A DNA stretch of 46,663 bases. It comes from Bacteroidota bacterium (GTDB taxonomy: Bacteria > Bacteroidota > Bacteroidia > Sphingobacteriales > Sphingobacteriaceae). The DNA lies in NCBI GenBank assembly GCA_013288485.1, contig JABDBW010000010.1:1-46663 (forward strand). Direction: 5' to 3'. Both the position numbers and the translations under genes were made by a program. The notes under the pieces were generated by a model. The model was given only the letters and a program-made list of their open reading frames with translations, was not told where the DNA came from and made no database searches. Shown here in pieces: positions 7,987-15,700 of this stretch (the first letter of the stretch is position 1; the number at the start of each line of letters is the position of its first letter).

Positions 7987-9414
7987 ATGAGAATTTTTCA
8001 CCTGAGTGCTGAATGTTACCCTGTTGCCAAAGTTGGCGGCCTTGCCGATGTTGTTGGCGCGCTGCCCAAATACCAGCGGTTGGCGGGCCTTGACCCTGCT
8101 GTTGTAATGCCTTATTACGATCGCAAATTTACGCGCGAAAATGTTTTTGATACGGTTTTTCAGAGCGCAACTTTATTGGGTACACGCAGGTTGTATTTTG
8201 AAATATTAAAAGAGCGGACAGATAAACTGGGTTTCGAATTGTACCTGGTGAAAATACCCGGGTTAATAGACCGGGAAAATATATACTGCTACCCTGACGA
8301 AACAGAGCAATTCATTGCTTTTCAGCTGGCATTTTTAGATTGGATAAATTATTCGCAGCAATCGCCTGATATTATTCATTGCCATGACCACCATTCGGGG
8401 TTAGTGCCGTTTTTACTGCAATACTCTAAGTTATATACACGCCTGGCTAAAACACCAACCGTATTTACCTTACATAACGGGCAGTACCACGGCGCTTTTG
8501 GCTGGGACAAACTATCCTACTTACCCGAAATAGATTTGACCAAAACCGGGCTGCTTGATTGGAGCGGAGGGATAAACCCATTGGCATCTGCAGTGAGGTG
8601 TGCCTCAAAATATACTACAGTATCGCCAAGTTACCTCGAAGAACTGGCTGTGAGCGCCAACGGGCTGGAGTATTTGTTTTTTTTAGAAAGATCAAGAGGC
8701 ATAGGCATCATCAACGGTATTGATACCGAAGTATGGAACCCCGCTACCGACCCGATGATAGCCGAAAAATACACATCGCCTAAAATTGCCGAATGGAAAC
8801 AAAAGAATAAAGAAGTGCTTTGTACACACTTTAACCTCGAGCCGCAAAAACCACTCATCTCGTTCATAGGCCGTTTGGTGTTTGAAAAAGGCGCCGACAT
8901 GCTGGCCGGAGCTATTGAACGAAGTCTGGTTGAATATGAAGGTAAGGTTAATTTTTTAATACTCGGCGCCGGCGACCCTGATACAGAAGAAAGCCTGCAG
9001 GAGTTAAAAGAAAAATTTCCTAAAGATTGCAATGTATATATTGGCTATAATGAAGAACTGGCACACCTGGTATATGCCGGAGCCGACTTTTTGCTGATGC
9101 CATCGCGGGTTGAGCCGTGCGGGCTTAACCAGCTATATGCGCTGCGCTATGGTACTTTACCACTGGTTAGAAGCACCGGCGGATTAAAAGACACCGTGAT
9201 TGATTTTGGAGATAAAGGCGGTTATGGTATCCGCTTCAACAATACCAGTGTGGAGGATATAGATTACGCGATAACCCGCGCTATAGTATTATTTGAAGAC
9301 GCCAAAAAATTGCAAACATTACGCAAACGTATGATGGCCCTCGATTTTTCATGGCATATATCTGCCAAACAATATATGGATCTGTACAAAAGTTTAAATC
9401 CCACAACAATATGA
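7987..9414 (+). CDS. glgA: Glycogen synthase (ADP-glucose, GT5)
   Basis: Transfers glucose from ADP-glucose to growing alpha-1,4-glucan. The ATG at 7987 gives MRIFHLSAECYPVAKVGGLADV, where K-V-G-G-L near residue 15-19 is the ADP-glucose-binding motif of GT5. The Rossmann-like halves are visible: PDIIHCHDHHSGLVPF, TVFTLHNGQYHG, ISFIGRLVFEKGADML, and the C-terminal EPCGLNQLYALRYGTLPLVRSTGGL motif region with the catalytic Glu. The 475-aa length is normal. The stop overlaps the glgC start by four bases (9411-9414), so both are made from one mRNA. No glgB, glgP or glgX lies in the window. Confidence 0.96.
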   Translation: MRIFHLSAECYPVAKVGGLADVVGALPKYQRLAGLDPAVVMPYYDRKFTRENVFDTVFQSATLLGTRRLYFEILKERTDKLGFELYLVKIPGLIDRENIYCYPDETEQFIAFQLAFLDWINYSQQSPDIIHCHDHHSGLVPFLLQYSKLYTRLAKTPTVFTLHNGQYHGAFGWDKLSYLPEIDLTKTGLLDWSGGINPLASAVRCASKYTTVSPSYLEELAVSANGLEYLFFLERSRGIGIINGIDTEVWNPATDPMIAEKYTSPKIAEWKQKNKEVLCTHFNLEPQKPLISFIGRLVFEKGADMLAGAIERSLVEYEGKVNFLILGAGDPDTEESLQELKEKFPKDCNVYIGYNEELAHLVYAGADFLLMPSRVEPCGLNQLYALRYGTLPLVRSTGGLKDTVIDFGDKGGYGIRFNNTSVEDIDYAITRAIVLFEDAKKLQTLRKRMMALDFSWHISAKQYMDLYKSLNPTTI

Positions 9415-10673
9415 CATCAAAAACAATTTGCATTGTACTTGGCGGAGGCCAGGGGAGCCGTTTATACCCGCTTACCGCAACCCGTTCAAAACCGGCTGTA
9501 CCTATCGCAGGTAAATACCGGCTGGTTGATATTCCTATCTCCAATTGCTTGCATTCGGGTATTGAACGAATATACGTATTAACGCAGTTTAACTCGGCAT
9601 CGTTAAATAAACATATTAAAAACACCTACCACTTTAGTAGTTTCAGCGAGGCTTTTGTTGATATTTTGGCTGCCGAACAAACCCCCACCAGCGGCGGGTG
9701 GTTCCAGGGTACTGCCGATGCGGTAAGGCAAAGCCTGCATCACCTGGCTGTGCATGAGTTTGAGTATGTGCTGATACTATCAGGCGATCAGCTATACCAA
9801 ATGGATTTTGACGAGATGATGAGCCAGCATATTGCAAAAGGCGCCGATATATCAATAGCTACCATACCTGTGCATATTAATGATGTGCCTGGGTTTGGTA
9901 TATTAAAAACAAATGAAGAAAACTTTGTTACCGCGTTTGTTGAAAAACCCAAGAGCGGGTTCGAGAAACTGGTATCAGAAGTAAGCTCCGAAATGGAAGC
10001 GCAGGGGCGTATTTACCTGGCTTCAATGGGTATTTATATATTTAACCGCAAACTTTTATTTGATCTGCTGCAGCATAATGAAAGTACCGATTTTGGTAAA
10101 GAAGTAATTCCACAATCCATTGATAAGCATAAAGTATTAAGCTATCAATATGAGGGCTATTGGACCGATATTGGTACCATTACTTCATTTTTTGAAGCGA
10201 ATTTAGGCTTAACTGATGACATACCGCAGTTTAACCTGTTTGATAAAAATTACATTTTCACGCGTGCGCGAATGCTCCCGCCATCGAAAGTTTCGGGTAC
10301 GCACATGGAAAAAGCGTTTGTTGCCGATGGCTGCATTATTAACGCCAGCCATGTTATACGTTCAATTATTGGCATACGTACACGTATTGGTTTTGATACC
10401 ACCATTGAAAATTGCTATGTAATGGGCAGCGACAATTACCAGACATTGGAGCAGATAGATGATTCAAAGCTGAACGATATACCCATAATGGGCATTGGCG
10501 ACAGGTGCCAGATAAAAAATGCCATTATTGACAAAAACACCTATATAGGCAATGATGTTTGTATAAACTGCGGGGATAAACTGGAAGATGGCGATTTTAG
10601 CACGCACACCGTTAAGGATGGTATTGTGGTAATAAAAAAGCGCGCCGTAATACCTAACGGGACAATTATTTAA
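9411..10673 (+). CDS. glgC: Glucose-1-phosphate adenylyltransferase
   Basis: Makes ADP-glucose from glucose-1-phosphate and ATP, the rate-limiting step of glycogen synthesis. MTSKTICIVLGGGQGSRLYP is the nucleotide-binding loop, followed by SKPAVPIAGKYRLVDIPISN, the ILSGDQLYQMDF metal site, AFVEKPKSGFE and the sugar-phosphate motif DFGKEVIPQSI...YEGYWTDIGTI. A C-terminal left-handed beta-helix (repeating hexapeptides such as INASHVIRSIIGIRTRIG) follows. The start at 9411 is chosen because the N-terminal loop begins there; an upstream in-frame ATG at 9351 lies inside glgA and adds unrelated residues. The protein is 420 aa. Confidence 0.96.
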   Translation: MTSKTICIVLGGGQGSRLYPLTATRSKPAVPIAGKYRLVDIPISNCLHSGIERIYVLTQFNSASLNKHIKNTYHFSSFSEAFVDILAAEQTPTSGGWFQGTADAVRQSLHHLAVHEFEYVLILSGDQLYQMDFDEMMSQHIAKGADISIATIPVHINDVPGFGILKTNEENFVTAFVEKPKSGFEKLVSEVSSEMEAQGRIYLASMGIYIFNRKLLFDLLQHNESTDFGKEVIPQSIDKHKVLSYQYEGYWTDIGTITSFFEANLGLTDDIPQFNLFDKNYIFTRARMLPPSKVSGTHMEKAFVADGCIINASHVIRSIIGIRTRIGFDTTIENCYVMGSDNYQTLEQIDDSKLNDIPIMGIGDRCQIKNAIIDKNTYIGNDVCINCGDKLEDGDFSTHTVKDGIVVIKKRAVIPNGTII

Positions 10674-10739
10674 TAGTAAAAAACATTTTTAAATGATTTA
10701 TAGTTAATAGTAGAATTGTAAAAACTAAAACCCAAAATT

Positions 10740-10919
10740 ATGAAAAAAGTGATTTGTATGATTGCCCTTGCCGCAATCGCCATTGGTAATGTTTCGGCAT
10801 CGACTTTACCGGACACCGTAAAGGTGAAAACAAAAATGAAACATGGTAATTTAAAGCAGAAGACAAAAACGCCGACCAGCAAAATCAAAACCAAAATAAA
10901 AGATACTAATAAAAAGTAA
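10740..10919 (+). CDS. Small secreted Lys/Thr-rich protein, 59 aa
   Basis: ATG at 10740 begins a signal peptide (MKKVICMIALAAIAIGNVSA) with an Ala-x-Ala-like cleavage site near residue 20. The mature part of about 39 residues is almost entirely Lys, Thr, Asn and Gln (TKMKHGNLKQKTKTPTSKIK) and strongly basic. No domain is recognisable. A strong hairpin terminator follows directly, which supports a real transcript. Similar short basic exported proteins occur in Bacteroidota without assigned function. It sits 66 bp after glgC and could be read from that operon or alone. Confidence 0.65.
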   Translation: MKKVICMIALAAIAIGNVSASTLPDTVKVKTKMKHGNLKQKTKTPTSKIKTKIKDTNKK

Positions 10920-10933
10920 TATTTGTATCGCTT

Positions 10934-10971
10934 AAAACAAAAACACCCGCCTCTGCGAGTGTTTTTGTTTT
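10934..10971. terminator. Bidirectional terminator between the small protein and the MBL hydrolase
   Basis: AAAACAAAAACAC (10934-10946) pairs fully with GTGTTTTTGTTTT (10959-10971), extended by CGC/GCG with one mismatch and a short CTCT loop. A-runs on one side and T-runs on the other let it work for both convergent genes. It overlaps the stop codon of the minus-strand gene. Confidence 0.85.
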
Positions 10972-11644
10972 AAAGATTAATGCTTTCTCCTATTTTAAGC
11001 AATTTGAGGTTGATGCCCGCTTTAATAAATTTTTCCATGGCTTCCTCTTTATTGATGGCTATCACCGGAAAAGTGTCATAATGCATCCCGATAATGTTTT
11101 GGCAGTTTATAAATCGGGTTGCTTTTATGGCGTCGTCAACGCCCATGGTATAGTTATCACCGATGGGTAAGAAGGCCCAGTCCAGGTTCTCATCTTCCAG
11201 CAGCTTCATATCGTAAGTGAGCGCGGTATCACCGGCGTAGTATGCTTTTTTCCCTTCCGAGTAAACGACAAATCCCGCAGGGTTGCCGCCTGCAGCGCCA
11301 TCGGGCATGGTGCTCGAATGTACGGCGTTTACCATTTTTACCCGGCCAAAATCAAAATTAAAGCCGCCGCCGATGTTCATGCCATGCGCTTCAATGCCCT
11401 GTTTGCCCAGCCACCCGGCTATTTCGGCAATACAGATCACTTTGGCGCCGCTGCTTTTTTGTATAGTTACAAGGTCGGCAATATGATCGCCGTGGCCATG
11501 CGATACAAGGATATAATCGGGTTTAAGGTTATGGATATTAATATGCTTTGCCGCCGGGTTGGGTGAGATAAAAGGATCGAACAATAGTTTTTTCCCTTCA
11601 GTTTCAATCATGATGGCTGATTGTCCGTAATAGGTAGTTTTCAT
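10970..11644 (-). CDS. Metal-dependent hydrolase, MBL fold (UPF0173-like)
   Basis: A 224-aa metallo-beta-lactamase-fold protein of the UPF0173/YtkL type. It opens with MKTTYYGQSAIMIETEGKKL, has the metal motif SHGHGDH (H-x-H-x-D-H), then NAVHSSTMPDGAAGGNPAGF and YYAGDTALTYDM (the D ligand), and closes with IGMHYDTFPVI (the last His ligand). Family members are predicted hydrolases of uncertain substrate; some relatives act as N-acyl phosphatidylethanolamine-type or lactonase-like enzymes. It is transcribed alone. Confidence 0.93.
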   Translation of the reverse strand: MKTTYYGQSAIMIETEGKKLLFDPFISPNPAAKHINIHNLKPDYILVSHGHGDHIADLVTIQKSSGAKVICIAEIAGWLGKQGIEAHGMNIGGGFNFDFGRVKMVNAVHSSTMPDGAAGGNPAGFVVYSEGKKAYYAGDTALTYDMKLLEDENLDWAFLPIGDNYTMGVDDAIKATRFINCQNIIGMHYDTFPVIAINKEEAMEKFIKAGINLKLLKIGESINL

Positions 11645-11670
11645 GGTGATGATGTTTTAATGTTGTAAGG

Positions 11671-11784
11671 TTGAAAAGTTGTAATGTTGGGTACACTACG
11701 GTAAAAAACCCTCACAACAAAGTTAAGTTTTAGGTTTATAAAATTAAATATTTGCCAGTTATGAATAACATTACAACTTTTCAA
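11671..11784. repeat. Inverted repeat with perfect 18-bp arms
   Basis: TTGAAAAGTTGTAATGTT (11671-11688) is the exact reverse complement of 11767-11784, separated by a 78-bp loop. It fills the 159-bp gap between two minus-strand genes. Its wording (GTTGTAA, GTTGAAAAGTTG) suggests another dispersed repeat family. No ORF lies inside. Confidence 0.65.
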
Positions 11785-11803
11785 CATTTAAACCTCCAAC
11801 AAC

Positions 11804-13024
11804 TTAATCCTCACTCGTATCCCCATTGCCTTTGTACGCGCTTTTTCTAACAATTGGCATACCGGTAACTTTAAACAGGTCGTCCAATTTTAATAAACTG
11901 CCGTTTGATAAATTTGTTAGCAGCACAATGGTAATATCGTCCTTTATGTCGCGCAAATAAATATGCCTGAAGCCATGCCACCAGCCAGTATGATAAATTA
12001 CTTTTTGCCCTGGGGCCTCAAATATGCGCCAGCCATAGCCATAGCTAAAATGCCCGTGTATCCAGGGGTTATGTGGTGTATAAGCCGAATCCATAGTAGA
12101 TTGTTTAATCAGTTTAGCCGCCCGCATGGCGCGGTCAAACAGGTACAGGTCGCCTACGGTGCTGTATATGCCTTTGTCGCCAACGGGACCGTCCAAAAAA
12201 TTCTGCGCTACCGAATACCGCCACTGCCCCCTGTCGTGCCCCACCACATCAACCGGAATTTTATCATAAGCCGCCTTTGAATATACATCCGTATGTTCCA
12301 TGCCCGCCGGTTTAAATATATTTTCCTTCATAAACTGTGCGTAGCTCATGCCGGTAACCTTTTCAATAATTGAGCCCAGCACCATAAAGTTAGAGTTGTT
12401 GTACAAAAACCTTTTATTAGGCACATTAAAACGGGCGGGTTTGTACTTGGCTATCATGGCCATCGCTTCGGCATTGGTAAGGCCCTTGCGCTGGTTAAGG
12501 TGTTCTTTACGATATATATCATCCACAAAATAAACATAGTTCATCAGGCCCGACCGATGCGTAAGCAGCAAGCGTATGGTTACCCCTTCATACGGAAAAT
12601 CAGGAAAAAAATCCTTTACGTTTTGGTCGAGTTTAAGTTTGCCGCGTTCCATCAGCATTAAAATAGCGGTGCCGGTCATGGTCTTTGAAACCGATGCCAG
12701 TTCAAACCTCGAGTTTATTTTTAAACTGTCGCGGTGCAAATAATCGGCCCAGCCCAGGGCTTTCTCATAAATTATTTTACCATGTTTGGCAACCAGCACA
12801 TTACCGTTAAAGCCACGCGTTTTATGGAGCTTTTGTATAACCTCGTCTATTTGTTTATCAGCATTTTTAGGATTATAAGCCAACAAAGCCGCAGTATTTA
12901 AAGGAGTTGTTGTTTCCGTGGTTGGTTCAGCAGGTTGGTTTTTGGTGCTATCGTCGCCTGGTTTTGAAGAGCAGGCGGCCAATAAAAAAAGCGAAGCGGC
13001 AAAAGTAAGGAGGGTTTGTTTCAT
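11804..13024 (-). CDS. Serine hydrolase lipoprotein, beta-lactamase (S12/class C) family
   Basis: A 406-aa envelope protein. The signal MKQTLLTFAASLFLLAAC places the lipidated Cys at residue 18, and a Thr/Pro/Glu-rich linker follows. The active site is complete: Ser111-x-x-Lys114 in LASVSKTMTG, Tyr208-Asn-Asn210 in FLYNNSNFMVLG, and HTGWWHG as the third (KTG-like) box. Such proteins are DD-peptidases, esterases or D-amino-acid amidases; true beta-lactamase activity is not implied. The next gene upstream is divergent, and there is no operon partner. Confidence 0.92.
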   Translation of the reverse strand: MKQTLLTFAASLFLLAACSSKPGDDSTKNQPAEPTTETTTPLNTAALLAYNPKNADKQIDEVIQKLHKTRGFNGNVLVAKHGKIIYEKALGWADYLHRDSLKINSRFELASVSKTMTGTAILMLMERGKLKLDQNVKDFFPDFPYEGVTIRLLLTHRSGLMNYVYFVDDIYRKEHLNQRKGLTNAEAMAMIAKYKPARFNVPNKRFLYNNSNFMVLGSIIEKVTGMSYAQFMKENIFKPAGMEHTDVYSKAAYDKIPVDVVGHDRGQWRYSVAQNFLDGPVGDKGIYSTVGDLYLFDRAMRAAKLIKQSTMDSAYTPHNPWIHGHFSYGYGWRIFEAPGQKVIYHTGWWHGFRHIYLRDIKDDITIVLLTNLSNGSLLKLDDLFKVTGMPIVRKSAYKGNGDTSED

Positions 13025-13113
13025 TAATGTTATAAATAGTTTACTATTATTTTAAACGAATGCGAAAATTGTAAATTATATACCGTGCTGAAATTAAAGT
13101 TTTAAACATTTTC

Positions 13114-13143
13114 TTGTTTTAGTTGATAACCTCGCTAAATTTA
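13114..13143 (+). promoter_or_regulatory. Promoter of the TPR gene
   Basis: TTG (13114-13116), 19-bp spacer, TAAATTTA (13136-13143), then only three bases before the ATG at 13147. One mismatch to TAnnTTTG. Confidence 0.5.
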
Positions 13144-13146
13144 AAT

Positions 13147-14181
13147 ATGAAAACCTTTCACAAAACTTTTTTAACAACCTTGCTGCTTATTTGTTCGGCC
13201 GCTGCATTTGCACAAAGCGCTAATGACGCTCAGTCCCTGATAAAGCAAGGCGTAGAATTACATAATGCCGGAAAATATACCGAAGCTATTGCAAAATTTA
13301 ACGAGGTATTAAAAACCGATCCGGAAAACGCCTATGCCAATTATGAGGCCGCTTACTCGTTATATGCTGTAAAAAACGGGAAAGACGCGCTTCCTTATTT
13401 AGAAAAAGCTATCAAATCAGGCAATACTCAATTAAAGGTAGCCGCTTATTGCCTGCTGGGGACCGTTTATGACGAAGACCATCAAACAGCAAAAGCCATT
13501 GATGCCTATAATGAAGGCATAAAAATAGACCCCGATTACCCGCAAATATTTTTCAATAAGGGCATAGTCTATTTCAGGAACCAGCAATACGCCGAAGCGG
13601 AAAACTGCGCTATCGATGCCATTAAGCATGACCCTAAAAATGCAAGCAGCCACCGGCTTTACGCGTTGGTAACATTTCATCAAAACAAGCGGGCAAACGC
13701 GCTGTATGGCCTTTGCAGTTTTATTTTGTTGGAGCCTAATACCCAGCGTTCAGTCGAAGCTTATACAAACATTCAAAGTATTTTAAAGGGTGGCGTACTT
13801 AAAGGGAACGACGGCCGTACTAACCTGCAAGTTTCATCAAATGATGATAAGGAAACAGGCCAACTCAATTTGAGTATATCTATGGTGGCGCTTTCGGCAC
13901 AAACCAAAAAACTGGAGGGTATGGACCTGCTGGAATATGAATTGAAAAGTATATTTACTTTAAACGGCCAACTGGACGAAAAGAAAACCGACAAAACCTT
14001 TTTTGATAAATTTTTTGTTGAATACTTTTATAAACTGGCGCAAAGCACTAATATGCCTGCTTTTGCACGTACCGTAGCTTTAACCGCTAACAAAGAAGAA
14101 AGCGCCAATTGGGGCAGGGCGCATACGGCGGAACTAAACGCTATGGCGGAGTGGCTGCAGAAAACAGAGAGGGGCTTGTAA
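13147..14181 (+). CDS. Secreted tetratricopeptide-repeat protein
   Basis: The start at 13147 gives a clean signal peptide (MKTFHKTFLTTLLLICSAAAFA, cleaved before QS); a longer TTG-initiated form would run through the promoter. At least three TPR units follow (QGVELHNAGKYTEAIAKFNE, YCLLGTVYDEDHQTAKAIDA, FFNKGIVYFRNQQYAEAENC), each of 34 residues. The C-terminal 150 residues have no recognisable domain but a regular helical look (LNLSISMVALSAQTKKLEG). The 344-aa protein probably acts as a periplasmic scaffold; partners are unknown. It is followed 55 bp later by an ABC ATPase gene with its own promoter. Confidence 0.88.
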   Translation: MKTFHKTFLTTLLLICSAAAFAQSANDAQSLIKQGVELHNAGKYTEAIAKFNEVLKTDPENAYANYEAAYSLYAVKNGKDALPYLEKAIKSGNTQLKVAAYCLLGTVYDEDHQTAKAIDAYNEGIKIDPDYPQIFFNKGIVYFRNQQYAEAENCAIDAIKHDPKNASSHRLYALVTFHQNKRANALYGLCSFILLEPNTQRSVEAYTNIQSILKGGVLKGNDGRTNLQVSSNDDKETGQLNLSISMVALSAQTKKLEGMDLLEYELKSIFTLNGQLDEKKTDKTFFDKFFVEYFYKLAQSTNMPAFARTVALTANKEESANWGRAHTAELNAMAEWLQKTERGL

Positions 14182-14224
14182 GATACCCTTAACAAAATAA
14201 CTATAAAATCATAGTTCAGACACC

Positions 14225-14232
14225 TATATTTG
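14225..14232 (+). promoter_or_regulatory. -7 box of the ABC ATPase gene, 4 nt from the start
   Basis: TATATTTG matches TAnnTTTG exactly, followed by CCCA and then ATG at 14237. The spacing is the same as at hisS and rlmN and predicts a leaderless transcript. Confidence 0.55.
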
Positions 14233-14236
14233 CCCA

Positions 14237-15232
14237 ATGGCTACCCCCTTTCTGCAGGCAATATCAATCAATAAAACTTATCCCGGCGAGCGTTTTGCAG
14301 GGCTTCGTAAAACCAGCTTATCCATCCACCCCAAAAATATCACAGCGATAATTGGCGAAAGCGGCAGCGGGAAAAGCACTTTATTGAAATTGCTTTACGG
14401 CCTGCTATCGCCCGATGAGGGCGAGGTTCAATTTAATGGCGAGCGGATATGGGGCCCCGAAGAAAAGCTGATACCGGGCCATGACCACATGAAAATGGTT
14501 ACCCAGGATACCGACGGCCTAAACATTTACGCCAAAGTTTGGGATAATATTGCCGGACTAATGCCCAATACCGATGTTGCCGCTAAAAAGGAAAGAACAC
14601 AACAGGTTTTAAAACAACTCAACATATTGCACCTGGCTGATAAGCAGGCCTGCTATTTAAGCGGCGGCGAGAAACAGCGCGTAGCCATTGCCCGTGCCCT
14701 AATTACCCGCCCCGAAGTTTTACTGCTGGATGAACCCTTTAACCAGGTAGATACCTCCTTTCGCGAGGGGCTGCAGCAGGATATACGACAGATCGTTGAA
14801 GAAACCGGCCTGACCGTGATCATGGTATCGCACGACCCGGCCGAGGCGCTATCAATGGCGGATGAATTAATTGTGTTAAAAGATGGTGAAATACTGGAAG
14901 CAGGACACCCCCAGTCGCTGTATCAAAACCCGCAGCATTTATATACGGCAAGGCTATTAACCAATTGCAATGTATTAAGCAGCGCCGATGCCAAACATTA
15001 CGGCATCCGGTCAAAGGCAGAACATATAGTTATTTACCCCGAATGGGCCATAATTACCAGTAGCTGGACCCGCAAAAACTGGATGGTTAAGCAGGTGCTG
15101 TTTAAAGGCAGTTATGAAGATCTGGTGGTAGAAAAGCGCAGTGTCACCTTGCGCTTGCTTAACAGTAAACCCGGTAAATATGCGGCGGGTGATAAGGTGC
15201 ATTTAAAAGTTAAGAAGTATTTAGAATTTTAA
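14237..15232 (+). CDS. ABC transporter ATP-binding protein with TOBE-like tail
   Basis: A 331-aa ATPase of the CysA/PotA/FbpC type. Walker A GESGSGKST (about residue 40), Q-loop VTQDTDGLN, signature LSGGEKQRVAIARAL, Walker B VLLLDEPF and H-loop VSHDPAEALSMAD are all present. The extra 100 residues after DGEILEAGHPQSLYQNP carry VLFKGSYEDLVVEKRSVTLR, which fits a TOBE domain. Such ATPases normally pair with permease and binding-protein genes, but none lies on either side, so the partner and substrate (metal, anion or polyamine) are not known. Confidence 0.92.
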   Translation: MATPFLQAISINKTYPGERFAGLRKTSLSIHPKNITAIIGESGSGKSTLLKLLYGLLSPDEGEVQFNGERIWGPEEKLIPGHDHMKMVTQDTDGLNIYAKVWDNIAGLMPNTDVAAKKERTQQVLKQLNILHLADKQACYLSGGEKQRVAIARALITRPEVLLLDEPFNQVDTSFREGLQQDIRQIVEETGLTVIMVSHDPAEALSMADELIVLKDGEILEAGHPQSLYQNPQHLYTARLLTNCNVLSSADAKHYGIRSKAEHIVIYPEWAIITSSWTRKNWMVKQVLFKGSYEDLVVEKRSVTLRLLNSKPGKYAAGDKVHLKVKKYLEF

Positions 15233-15252
15233 ATGCTGTGTTATTGACCAGC

Positions 15253-15630
15253 TTACTTTTTATTGGTATGGTCATAGATCTCCGCCTTAACAACCACCGA
15301 GTCTTTATTAAAATAAAGAATAAGATTTTTTTTATGAATCGGGTTCTTCCGGTTATACTGCGCGCTATTGTCGATGATCTGGTAGGACAATTGCAGGGTA
15401 TCCCTGTTCTGCGGGCCGCCTAAGGTATCAATTACCTGGCGGTAGGTCATGCCCTTAAACCGGTGGGTTTTTAAAAGGTCCTCAACTATTTTATCACGAA
15501 GCGGGTAATCCAAACCATCCCCATAGCTCCATTTTTGCCGGTCGAACTTTTCGGAATTGCTGCAGCTGCTAACGATAATAAAGAGTGCAAAGCAAATTAA
15601 AGTTTTCAGGAACGGCTTTTTTATCATCAT
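15253..15630 (-). CDS. Small lipoprotein, BamE/SmpA-like
   Basis: A 125-aa protein with signal IKKPFLKTLICFALFIIVSSC (Cys at about residue 23). The mature domain has HRFKGMTYRQVIDTLGGPQNRDT, the helix-turn with L-G-x-P that is typical of the BamE/SmpA/OmlA fold, followed by strands such as LSYQIIDN and KKNLILYFNKDSVVVKAEIYD. BamE itself helps outer-membrane protein assembly; many Bacteroidota paralogues with this fold have no known role. It converges with the ABC ATPase gene 20 bp away and is divergent from the M28 peptidase gene. Confidence 0.8.
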   Translation of the reverse strand: MMIKKPFLKTLICFALFIIVSSCSNSEKFDRQKWSYGDGLDYPLRDKIVEDLLKTHRFKGMTYRQVIDTLGGPQNRDTLQLSYQIIDNSAQYNRKNPIHKKNLILYFNKDSVVVKAEIYDHTNKK

Positions 15631-15700
15631 AGTTAATTAAATAGCAAAGCTAATAAAGCCATTGGGTAATTTCTTATATTCGTTTAAAATCAAAAAATGT

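Noticed and set aside
9351-9410. Upstream ATG at 9351 as start of glgC
   Set aside because: It lies inside glgA and adds 20 unrelated residues; the ATGA overlap at 9411 is the natural start.
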